Source: JBLHGN01 sp047616325
GTDB lineage: Bacteria > Pseudomonadota > Gammaproteobacteria > Pseudomonadales > Cellvibrionaceae
Reading direction: 5' to 3'
DNA length: 5,161 bases
Assembly (NCBI GenBank): GCA_047616325.1
Contig: JBLHGN010000258.1
Span: forward strand, 1 to 5,161
The notes below the pieces were generated by a model. That model was not told the DNA's origin, made no database searches, and saw only the letters and a list, made by a program, of their open reading frames with translations. A program made the position numbers and the translations under genes. Shown in pieces: positions 1 through 5,161 of the stretch (its first letter is position 1; each line of letters begins with the position of its first letter).

Positions 1-48
1 GAAATTAGCCATTTCTTCTTCGTGCTCTTCACAATAGTGCGAACTCAT
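1..48 (-). CDS. Possible start of a partial gene running off the window
   Basis: An ATG at 48-46 on the minus strand opens a frame of 16 codons (MSSHYCEEHEEEMANF) that is still open at the window edge. The peptide is rich in glutamate and has a Cys-His pair; it matches nothing I recognise. The ribosome site is weak: a GGTGA lies about 12 bases upstream. It lies directly downstream of the truncated ISL3 transposase and in a different frame from it. It could therefore be the gene that replaced the lost transposase end, or chance. Only sequence beyond the window edge can decide. Confidence 0.2.
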   Translation of the reverse strand, partial: MSSHYCEEHEEEMANF

Positions 49-92
49 TTAGCATTTTCACCAAAAAATAGAATTTTACTTCAAATCATAGT

Positions 93-668
93 CTATTGGA
101 ATCCGGATGATATTTCGTGCACGTTCCCAAAGAGAAGTTTCTTTTCATCCATGTCACAAAAAATACTAATGTAATCGTGTCCTCTTTTACATGCCGTTTC
201 ATCCATACCAACACGTTGGACATTCGAAAAATCGAGCTTATCTCTTGCGGTATCAATATAGTGATGTAGCATTCTCCACAAGCGCGTATCATGCTCGCCA
301 ACAAGACTGCCAACGGATTTCACCGGCATCTTTTTGCACATCGCAAGCATCAAACTTTCAAAGAGTAAGGTGAACCCTCTACCTTGACGCGCCCAGGGCA
401 CCTCGACTCGCTTTGTACCACAACCCTTGGTGCACTGTACTCTTGGGGCTCTAGCATGGAGGTGAGCTTTATGTTGAAAGAAGTCTAAATGCCGCCAGCT
501 TTTCTGTATGCTGTCATACGCCTTAAGTTCACCTTGACCGCAATCTGGGCATTTAAATTCGCCACCCACCTCAAAATCAATATAAATATCTAATTGCTTC
601 TTTTTATTAGAAAATAGCAAGTCATTTACATGCCAGGGAGACTGTAGGCCTAAGGCCAGACCAAACAA
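93..668 (-). pseudogene. Truncated ISL3-family transposase (N-terminal half)
   Basis: This is the N-terminal part of a DDE transposase of the ISL3 family, which in intact form cuts and moves its own insertion sequence. Visible parts in order are: the family-typical opening LFGLALGLQSPW; a zinc ribbon with CPDC at residues 40-43 and a second pair at C79 and C83; a basic helix-turn-helix region around 105-138; and the first catalytic aspartate, D156, in VGMDETACKRGHDY. Family likeness fades after about residue 180 (near base 129), and the frame then stops at 93 after only 191 residues. Family members are usually about 400 residues, so the second Asp and the Glu of the triad are absent. The start is also degraded: 668 is a TTG. 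The residues just upstream read LSHLFGLAL from a CTG at 677-675, which is probably where the original ATG stood. The relic should be inactive. Confidence 0.88.
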
Positions 669-677
669 GTGGGACAG

Positions 678-1060
678 AATTACAAATAACTCTCAAATAA
701 CTATAAATTGACGTCCATTATATGCTAACCCCCATGGCTAGTAGCGAGGAGCCCTTTTTATTGTTCTTTAAGCGGCGTACAAGTGCCAGCTAGCATCTAT
801 CTGTTTACCGGTCTAGATTGGAAGCCTGGACTTTTCTGTGCGTGAAATACCTGGAACTCAGCGTTGGCAACAGATTTATCTAGCCTAGGCCTATTGCCCT
901 GCAGGGTATTGACGGTGTATCAGATAAAATTTTAGACCCATTGTTCAATGCGCCGGTGTGCGGCGGGCCATGGCTGCAGCTCACTGAGCCGTTTTGGTGC
1001 CAAACTCAATCCAGACTCGGTCTTCAGGCCTGTATGGGTTATAAACCAATCTGAATAGGT
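678..1060. other. Intergenic region without a recognisable gene
   Basis: This stretch joins the ISL3 relic to the symporter promoter. Its first 70-odd bases are probably the transposase leader and the end of the old insertion sequence. On the minus strand a GG-starting sequence near 753 would suit an ISL3 terminal repeat, but its partner end is gone, so this cannot be confirmed. From about 760 onward there are only short open stretches. One plus-strand frame is open from roughly 881 to 1053 (58 codons) but has no start codon until near its end and resembles no family I know. A short near-palindrome, TTTGGTGCCAAA, sits at 993-1004. Confidence 0.4.
717..722 (-). promoter_or_regulatory. Likely -10 box of the ISL3 transposase relic
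   Basis: The minus strand reads TATAAT, a perfect sigma-70 -10 hexamer, about 40 bases upstream of the probable CTG/TTG start of the transposase. No good -35 hexamer lies at 16-18 bases. This fits insertion-sequence promoters, where one element may lie in or near the terminal repeat. The assignment rests on the hexamer and its position only. Confidence 0.35.
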
Positions 1061-1088
1061 TTGTTTATTGCAATGGGAAAGATATACT
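1061..1088 (+). promoter_or_regulatory. Probable sigma-70 promoter of the sugar symporter
   Basis: TTGTTT (1061-1066) and TATACT (1083-1088) are separated by 16 bases and match the sigma-70 -35 and -10 consensus at 4/6 and 5/6 positions. Initiation would fall near 1095, giving a leader of about 45 bases. The predicted start lies inside the inverted repeat at 1086-1104, a usual position for a repressor operator. The promoter is inferred from sequence only. Confidence 0.5.
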
Positions 1089-1104
1089 GCCAGCGCTGGG
1101 CAGT
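1086..1104. promoter_or_regulatory. Candidate LacI-type operator at the symporter promoter
   Basis: The sequence has a perfect ten-base palindrome, CCAGCGCTGG (1090-1099), with a central CG. It is extended to ACTGCC...GGGCAGT if one extra G is allowed on the right. A central CG is the hallmark of LacI-family operators, since the hinge-helix leucine wedges into it. The site overlaps the end of the predicted -10 box and the transcription start, so a bound repressor would block initiation. Only about 9 of 14 positions fit the CcpA-like consensus, so its binder is uncertain; the regulator at 2701-3699 is the obvious candidate. Confidence 0.4.
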
Positions 1105-1126
1105 TTGGGGAAGTATTATAATAAAC

Positions 1127-1131
1127 GGTGA
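1127..1131 (+). promoter_or_regulatory. Ribosome binding site of the symporter
   Basis: GGTGA lies seven bases ahead of the ATG at 1139. It is the only good Shine-Dalgarno match near an in-frame start. The next in-frame methionine, residue 37, is inside the first membrane segment, so 1139 is the preferred start. Confidence 0.6.
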
Positions 1132-1138
1132 TAACTAG

Positions 1139-2626
1139 ATGACAGAAGTAAAACATTACAAAACGGCACCAGAGGATATAGTGCCACTTGGACAGAAATT
1201 GGCCTTTGGAATAGGCAGTCTTTCAGATCAGTTGTTTAACGCGGCCATGGGCGTGTTCTTGGCCGTGCTGGTTTTGGCCCTTAATATGGACCCACTGCTT
1301 GCCGGAATTCTGGCATCGGCTCCGCGCATTTTTGATGCTATTACTGACCCATTGATGGGCTATATATCCGACAACACCCGAACGCGTTGGGGACGAAGAA
1401 AACCCTTCGTATTTCTTGGTACCGTATTATCTGGGATTTCATACTTTGCCATGTGGCAGCTCTATCCTGAAAATTCCATGATGTACAATTTTTATTACTT
1501 CCTGTTTTTGTCATTTGCCTTTTATCTGGGCTTCACTATTTTTAAAATACCTTTAACCGCGCTCGGTTATGAAATGAGCGAGGATTATCACGAACGCACT
1601 AGAATAATGGCCATATCCCAATGGATCGGACAGCTAGCGTGGGTGATAGCCCCGTGGTTTTGGGTGCTTATGTTTGTGGATACTCTATTCGAGACACCCT
1701 CCATTGCATGTAGAACCGTAGCGCTTTGGGTAGCTGTACTATGTACGGCGTTTGGTATAGTGCCTGCGATTTTTTGTAAAGAACGAGAGCTTCCTGAATA
1801 CGACGAAAGTACTGAACTTTCGCTTGCCAATATTGGTAAAAATGCAAAAGAGTTTATTCGGGGGGTAGTGCAAACAACAAAGTGTAAACCCTTTCTTCTG
1901 CTTTGTGGTGCGACCTTTTTTGTTTATAACGGTTATATGTTGGTAATACAGTTTCAATACGTAATTACTGTTCACTACGTGTTTGCCGGTTCTGCCAGTG
2001 CCGCAGGCAATTATCCAGCGTGGAATGGAACGCTTGGCGCGCTTGCAACCTGCCTATTTGTTATTCCGCTAATAACATGGTTTGCAACTCATGTAGGCAA
2101 AAAAAGAGCCTTCATTATTGCGATGTTAATTTCAGTGGTTGGTTATTTGCTGAAATGGGTCTGCTTTAATCCTGAAATTCCATGGTTGATGTTTTTGCCT
2201 CTTCCATTAATTTCCTTCGGTATAGGCGCACTATTTACACTAATGTTGTCTATGACGGCAGATGTATGTGATGTGGATGAACTTGAAGTCGGTGAACGCC
2301 GCGAAGGTATGCTGGGTGCCGTGTATTGGTGGTTTGTTAAATTAGGTAACGCCTTAGCGTGGCTGGGTGGTGGCGTGGTATTGAAACTGATAGGTTTCAA
2401 TCAAACCCCTGGAGCCGTGCAAACAGTCGAAACACTAACACAGCTGAGATTGGTTGATGCTCTCGCGCCGGCAATCACCACCATTATCGGCGTAATGTTT
2501 ATTTGGAAGTTCGACGTCGGTGAAGCGAGAATGCACGAAATTCGCAAAGAGCTTGATGCCCGCAATGAAAAAGCAAAAATTGCTAAATTAGAAGAGCAGC
2601 CAGATCTGGGTGAAGTCTTTGTCTAG
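1139..2626 (+). CDS. GPH-family sugar:cation symporter (MFS superfamily)
   Basis: This is a 495-residue inner-membrane transporter of the glycoside-pentoside-hexuronide (GPH, MelB-type) family, which takes up sugars or glycosides with a cation such as H+ or Na+. About twelve hydrophobic segments can be seen. The family signature is clear: D30 in GSLSDQLF, then D66 and D70 in FDAITDPLMGYISDNT, followed by RTRWGRRKPF. These aspartates align with MelB D19, D55 and D59, which take part in sugar and cation binding. The second half carries the usual GERREGMLGAVYWW segment (385-398). A cytoplasmic charged loop spans about 213-250, and a charged tail spans about 460-495. The gene appears intact. It stands alone on its strand, ends 74 bases before the convergent LacI regulator, and is probably repressed at the AGCGCT palindrome over its start site. 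The substrate cannot be read from the sequence; the LacI partner suggests an oligosaccharide or glycoside. Confidence 0.93.
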   Translation: MTEVKHYKTAPEDIVPLGQKLAFGIGSLSDQLFNAAMGVFLAVLVLALNMDPLLAGILASAPRIFDAITDPLMGYISDNTRTRWGRRKPFVFLGTVLSGISYFAMWQLYPENSMMYNFYYFLFLSFAFYLGFTIFKIPLTALGYEMSEDYHERTRIMAISQWIGQLAWVIAPWFWVLMFVDTLFETPSIACRTVALWVAVLCTAFGIVPAIFCKERELPEYDESTELSLANIGKNAKEFIRGVVQTTKCKPFLLLCGATFFVYNGYMLVIQFQYVITVHYVFAGSASAAGNYPAWNGTLGALATCLFVIPLITWFATHVGKKRAFIIAMLISVVGYLLKWVCFNPEIPWLMFLPLPLISFGIGALFTLMLSMTADVCDVDELEVGERREGMLGAVYWWFVKLGNALAWLGGGVVLKLIGFNQTPGAVQTVETLTQLRLVDALAPAITTIIGVMFIWKFDVGEARMHEIRKELDARNEKAKIAKLEEQPDLGEVFV

Positions 2627-2656
2627 CTCCTATCTTCAAACAATGGCTAAAAACAA

Positions 2657-2693
2657 TAGAATGCCTCGCTGGTTACGTCAGCGAGGCATTCTA
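2657..2693. terminator. Shared hairpin terminator between symporter and regulator
   Basis: A perfect 14-base inverted repeat (TAGAATGCCTCGCT and its complement) surrounds a nine-base loop at 2671-2679. On the minus strand the stem is followed at once by TTGTTTTT, making a good rho-independent terminator for the regulator, whose stop codon is at 2703-2701. On the plus strand the following Ts are more distant (2706-2710), so it may work less well for the symporter. It insulates two convergent genes. Confidence 0.85.
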
Positions 2694-2700
2694 GGTAGTA

Positions 2701-3699
2701 TTAAATGTTTTTAACAGAGTCTCGAAGGACAAGCTTGGGTTCAAATACATTTTTTGATTCTACCTCTGTTTCACCGTAAACATCCCTCAATACAAATTTT
2801 GCAGCCATGCGGCCCATTTCTTTGATGGGGTAGTCGATAGTTGTTAATGAGGGGTACAGGTGATTTGAAAATTTTACGTTATCGAATCCAATAATTGAAA
2901 TGTCATCGGGTAATTTAAAACCGTATTCTCGAGCATATTTCATTACTCCCGAGGCCATCTCGTCATTCGCACAAATAACTGCAGTAAATGCATATTTTTG
3001 TGCAATAAAATGCTTAAGGGCATCTATGCCGCTGGGTTCTGTGAAATCGCCGTAGTAAATAAGTTTTTCCGCTATAGGAATGTCGTACTCAGCTAGCGCG
3101 CGCTTGTAACCCGCTAACCTGTCTTTTCCGTCAGGCTTAGATTGTGTACCAGCAACACAAACAAAATTTGTATGGCCTGAATCTAGTATATGTTTAGTCG
3201 CTAAGTATCCACCGAGTTCATTGTCCAGGCTAATGCACAATTCACCTATCTCGGCTACCCAGCGGCTCATAATAAACACGGGCGTTTTCTTTTTGCTTAG
3301 CTCAACCAAGAAGTCGTCACTCACACCTTCAGCGTTAACAATCATAGCATCGCAATTGCGGCTAACTAAAAAATCAATGCCCTGTTTTTCATTGTCTTTA
3401 TCGGAATGGCCGGCGGCAATAAATACATGCTTTCCGGAGTCTCGCAGGGCAGACTCAATACCAGTCATCATATGGCCAAAAATTTCTCCGTGAAGTTCGC
3501 ACACCAAAATTCCGACACTGTTGGTACGATTGGAGGCGAGCGATTGGGCGATAATATTAGGTTTATATTGCAGGAGTTCCATGGCTTCAAGAACTTTATT
3601 GCGAGCCTTCTCACTAACTTTGGTGTTGTTATTTATTACTCTGGAAACGGTCGCGAGCGACACCCCTGCCAATTTTGAAACTTCGTAAATTGTTGCCAT
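2701..3699 (-). CDS. LacI/GalR-family transcriptional regulator
   Basis: This is a 332-residue DNA-binding repressor of the LacI/GalR family, at full family length. Residues 2-22 form the helix-turn-helix (TIYEVSKLAGVSLATVSRVI). YKPN at 45-48 leads to the hinge helix, with L54 where PurR and LacI place the leucine that inserts into the central CG of the operator. Residues about 61-332 are the periplasmic-binding-like effector domain. R194 (DRLAGY) and D273 (GFDN) are at positions that contact ligands in PurR and LacI. The recognition helix VSLATVSR closely resembles that of CcpA (VSMATVSR), which binds TGAAAGCGCTTACA-like sites; exactly such a site is at 4602-4615. The gene is convergent with the symporter, which it probably controls, releasing DNA when a sugar binds. 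Autoregulation is suggested by an AGCGCT site at its own -35. The inducer is unknown. The start is supported by a strong AAGGTG. Confidence 0.95.
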   Translation of the reverse strand: MATIYEVSKLAGVSLATVSRVINNNTKVSEKARNKVLEAMELLQYKPNIIAQSLASNRTNSVGILVCELHGEIFGHMMTGIESALRDSGKHVFIAAGHSDKDNEKQGIDFLVSRNCDAMIVNAEGVSDDFLVELSKKKTPVFIMSRWVAEIGELCISLDNELGGYLATKHILDSGHTNFVCVAGTQSKPDGKDRLAGYKRALAEYDIPIAEKLIYYGDFTEPSGIDALKHFIAQKYAFTAVICANDEMASGVMKYAREYGFKLPDDISIIGFDNVKFSNHLYPSLTTIDYPIKEMGRMAAKFVLRDVYGETEVESKNVFEPKLVLRDSVKNI

Positions 3700-3703
3700 G
3701 TTT

Positions 3704-3709
3704 CACCTT
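3704..3709 (-). promoter_or_regulatory. Ribosome binding site of the LacI regulator
   Basis: The minus strand reads AAGGTG four bases before the ATG at 3699-3697, with the A/G-rich run continuing into GAAAC. It fixes the start, which also gives the standard LacI-family N-terminus with the helix-turn-helix beginning at residue 2. Confidence 0.7.
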
Positions 3710-3743
3710 AAATCAATGCAAAAAGCCTCTGTAAAATGTAGAG

Positions 3744-3772
3744 ATAATCGCACATTTAAATCTAGCGCTCAA
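3744..3772 (-). promoter_or_regulatory. Probable promoter of the LacI regulator with overlapping operator half
   Basis: On the minus strand TTGAGC (3772-3767) and GATTAT (3749-3744) are 17 bases apart, each matching the sigma-70 consensus at four of six positions. Transcription would begin near 3737, leaving a leader of about 38 bases. The -35 box overlaps AGCGCT (3764-3769), the same core found in the other two operator candidates. The flanks AAT and ATT, two bases further out on each side, are also symmetric. The arrangement suggests weak autorepression, but the palindrome is imperfect. Confidence 0.4.
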
Positions 3773-4044
3773 TTGATAGCTTAATACTCTTTAGGCTTCG
3801 AATATGTTCCAGTGTGTTTAGTATATTCCATAAACTCAATATTTTCTCATAAGCCGACAAAGATATAGGTTGTGAGATGAACGATATGAGTTATATCAAT
3901 AGGTATATTCGGACGAGTTTTATTTGTTTTAGCGCAAACGATACAGCTGCGTCATTAGTCGACTCAACAGTAAAACGACGTTCTGAAGCCTTTTTCCCGC
4001 ACCAATACAGAGGATAAATGATCGGTGTTTTTTTTAAATAGTGA

Positions 4045-4155
4045 TTACAGTGCACCGTAGGGTAGTGAGGAACATAGATATAGAAGGGAAAAAATTCCGC
4101 CCGAAGGCGGGAAAGGGGCAGAAAACTTACTTAAAATGGTTTGACTGTCGGGCAT
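4045..4155 (-). CDS. Short hypothetical reading frame ahead of and through a terminator
   Basis: ATG at 4155-4153 is preceded by GGAG with a seven-base gap, one of the better ribosome sites in the window. The frame gives a 36-residue peptide beginning MPDSQTILSKFSAPFPPSGG and stops at 4045. The hairpin with its U-run at 4089-4112 lies inside it, so most transcripts would end near codon 22 without a stop codon. This is odd for an ordinary gene. The start may belong to a leader peptide, a small RNA, or a gene whose remainder was lost. The peptide matches nothing I know, and coding is uncertain. Confidence 0.2.
   Translation of the reverse strand: MPDSQTILSKFSAPFPPSGGIFSLLYLCSSLPYGAL
4089..4112 (-). 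terminator. Strong rho-independent terminator with UUCG loop
   Basis: On the minus strand TCCCGCC, a TTCG tetraloop and GGCGGAA form a seven-pair stem (one G-T pair) that runs straight into six Ts (4094-4089). UUCG loops are unusually stable and common in strong intrinsic terminators. It would end a transcript arriving from higher coordinates, yet no intact gene lies there; the nearest coding remnant is the transposase relic 600 bases away. Confidence 0.75.
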
Positions 4156-4599
4156 CAAAATTCTCCGTATTTGATATGCATTTACATCTGCAGCCCAAAT
4201 TTCTTTTTAGGGACCCAACGTAAAAGCCGTTAATTCTCTCTGGTTCTAATAGTTCAGGCAGTCCGCGGCTTTGATTTTGTCGTCAAAACCAGTGTATATG
4301 TGGCAAGTTTTTTGCTAAGACAGCACAGCCATCGTTACTTAATAAACTCATTTACTCATTCCAGGTGTACGAATTACGATAGTTTTTCGCCCTAATACCT
4401 GAGGTTTTTGAAAAATTTTCCTAAATCAGATGCACATACTGGTTAGCCTACAAAAACTTACAGTATGAAATGAGCAACATTTTCTTATTGTGAAAAACGG
4501 AACGATTGCTGTTGTTTGGCGATATTCAGTCATATATTTTCAGCGGTGATGCCCTTAGATCTGGGCTGCAACATATATTGGCGTCAGTTTGGTGCCGGA

Positions 4600-4617
4600 A
4601 ATGAAAGCGCTTACATT
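4600..4617. promoter_or_regulatory. Near-perfect LacI-family operator (CcpA cre-like), orphan
   Basis: AATGAAAGCGCTTACATT is an 18-base palindrome with eight of nine base pairs symmetric and a central CG. Its inner 14 bases (4602-4615) satisfy every position of the published cre consensus TGWAARCGYTWNCW. Regulators with a VSxATVSR recognition helix bind this class of site, and the LacI protein at 2701-3699 has exactly that helix. No intact gene begins nearby on either strand. On the plus side the next feature is the 3' end of a broken transposase, so the gene once controlled may have been lost. A plus-strand TTGACA lies at 4636-4641 without a good -10. Confidence 0.6.
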
Positions 4618-4715
4618 GCTGATTGCAATAATGCCTTGACAGTCAAAAATCAATACTCTTTTTGACTTTAAGTCGAAATTTTAAATGCCAAAGGGATCCT
4701 TATTAGTTACCAACC

Positions 4716-5161
4716 TCAGAAAACCCCAGCATCCGTGACGGCTGGGGCATTGTGTGTACTGATGCACGCTAAAATGGCCTGCAAATCAAAGCGCCGATTA
4801 AAACGATAACGATATTGAAACTTTGCCAAATATCGAAGCCCATATTTTCGAAATCAATGGCGTTCTCGCACTTTAACGGCTTTTCGCCCAGAACTAGTAA
4901 TTATGCCCCCGTGACTTTTGGTGGTTGCTGTGACCGCTCTAAAGCGCACTAAACCATCCGAAATCACCTGCGCTTGGGCCAATGCGTCGACAGAGCAACG
5001 CTTTATTTCTTCGCCAGTAAACGCCTTAACACGATCAAAGCGTGCGGCAGTTGGGTGTTTCTTTACATGTTTTTGTACCGCAACGACAAAGGGAGCTTTA
5101 TTCTCAGAGCTTCGGCCAGACTTACCCTCTCGCCACCCAAGTAAGCATCGTAAAACTCTAT
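4716..5161 (-). pseudogene. Broken IS1595/ISXO2-family transposase (C-terminal part, partial)
   Basis: This is a decayed DDE transposase of the IS1595 family (ISXO2-like), continuing beyond the window. Reading the minus strand from 5161, IEFYDAYLGG holds the first catalytic Asp (codon 5149-5147). A single-base frameshift near 5127-5134 follows. The next frame reads GKSGRSSENKAPFVVAVQKH and continues to the second Asp in ISDGLVRF (codon 4958-4956), then GRKAVKVRERH and a TGA at 4856-4854. The same frame resumes with FRKYGLRYLAKFQY and FNRRFDLQAIL, the usual C-terminal block, and ends at TGA 4718-4716. Between RERH and FRKY the family normally has about 20 more residues, including the WVNT...LGN.K segment with the third catalytic position; these are deleted. 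Frameshift, stop and deletion together mean that the protein is dead. It suggests past insertion next to the sugar module. Confidence 0.87.
4720..4747 (-). terminator. Terminator-like hairpin at the end of the IS1595 relic
   Basis: On the minus strand GCCCCAGC pairs with GCTGGGG (seven pairs, ten-base loop) and is followed by TTTT then C. The hairpin overlaps the last codons of the transposase remnant, whose stop codon lies immediately after it. It may be a real terminator or part of an insertion-sequence end; the short T-run makes it moderate in strength. Confidence 0.5.

Larger units (their letters stand above)
3780..4599. other. Long non-coding or decayed stretch upstream of the regulator
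   Basis: About 800 bases contain no frame I would call a gene. Short frames exist on the plus strand at 3877-4017 (46 codons), 4041-4223 (60 codons from GTG) and 4549-4665 (38 codons), but none has a good ribosome site or a recognisable protein. On the minus strand a 36-codon frame with a good ribosome site (4155-4045) runs through a strong terminator. The length, the many stop codons in all frames and the broken transposase next door suggest that former genes were lost here. Confidence 0.45.

Noticed and set aside
993..1004. Near-palindrome TTTGGTGCCAAA, with TTTGGTGCC recurring at 4588-4596
   Set aside because: The shared part is only nine bases and the second copy is not palindromic. A chance repeat is likely, although both lie near operator candidates.
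881..1053. 58-codon open stretch on the plus strand (IDGVSDKILDPLFNAP)
   Set aside because: No start codon in its first part, no ribosome site and no recognised family.
932..1156. 74-residue frame on the minus strand upstream of the symporter
   Set aside because: It covers the symporter promoter and start in antisense, has no ribosome site and resembles no protein family.
1588..1975. Minus-strand frames inside the symporter gene
   Set aside because: They are antisense shadows of a clear coding sequence without any start signals or family likeness.
3877..4017. 46-residue plus-strand frame beginning MNDMSYINRY
   Set aside because: Weak ribosome site, no recognisable family and no neighbour on that strand; chance is the simplest explanation.
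4041..4223. 60-residue plus-strand frame from a GTG
   Set aside because: It has no Shine-Dalgarno sequence, lies antisense to the terminator and short frame at 4045-4155, and its composition is that of translated non-coding DNA.
4601..4639. ATG followed by a signal-peptide-like stretch, MKALTLLIAIMP
   Set aside because: It stops after 12 codons, and its first codons are simply the operator palindrome. It could be the stub of a truncated exported protein, but nothing further supports this.
4549..4665. 38-residue plus-strand frame with protein-like composition (WRQFGAGNESAYIADCNN)
   Set aside because: The frame is open from about 4474, but it has no good start and no match I can name. The operator palindrome lies inside it.

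Overview
The window looks like an accessory stretch of a marine-type gammaproteobacterial chromosome, with Alteromonadales as the best guess. That guess rests on the AT-leaning base composition, a GPH-family sugar symporter with a LacI-type regulator, and decayed ISL3 and IS1595/ISXO2-type transposases, a combination common in that group. The taxonomic call is inference, because no rRNA or housekeeping marker is present.

Layout. Positions 1-48 may hold the first codons of a minus-strand gene that runs off the window. Positions 93-668 (minus) are the N-terminal half of an ISL3-family transposase, cut off soon after its first catalytic aspartate. Positions 678-1138 carry the relic's leader and then the promoter region of the next gene. 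Positions 1139-2626 (plus) encode an intact 495-residue GPH-type sugar:cation symporter. A strong hairpin terminator (2657-2693) separates it from a convergent, intact LacI-family regulator at 2701-3699 (minus). Positions 3700-4715 contain no convincing gene, but they hold the regulator's promoter, a UUCG-capped terminator, a short well-led reading frame and a near-perfect LacI-family operator. Positions 4716-5161 (minus) are a broken IS1595/ISXO2-family transposase that continues past the window edge.

How it fits together. The symporter and the LacI regulator probably form a small sugar-uptake module. The regulator's recognition helix (VSLATVSR) and hinge leucine are of the type that binds palindromes with a central CG. 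Sites with an AGCGCT core occur at three regulatory positions: over the likely transcription start of the symporter, over the -35 of the regulator, and at 4600-4617 upstream of no recognisable gene. No catabolic enzyme is present, and transposase relics flank the module on both sides. It may therefore be a remnant or relocated part of a larger glycan-use locus. I see no clearly new biological system here. The most interesting points are the orphan operator and the terminator-linked short transcript unit near 4090-4166.
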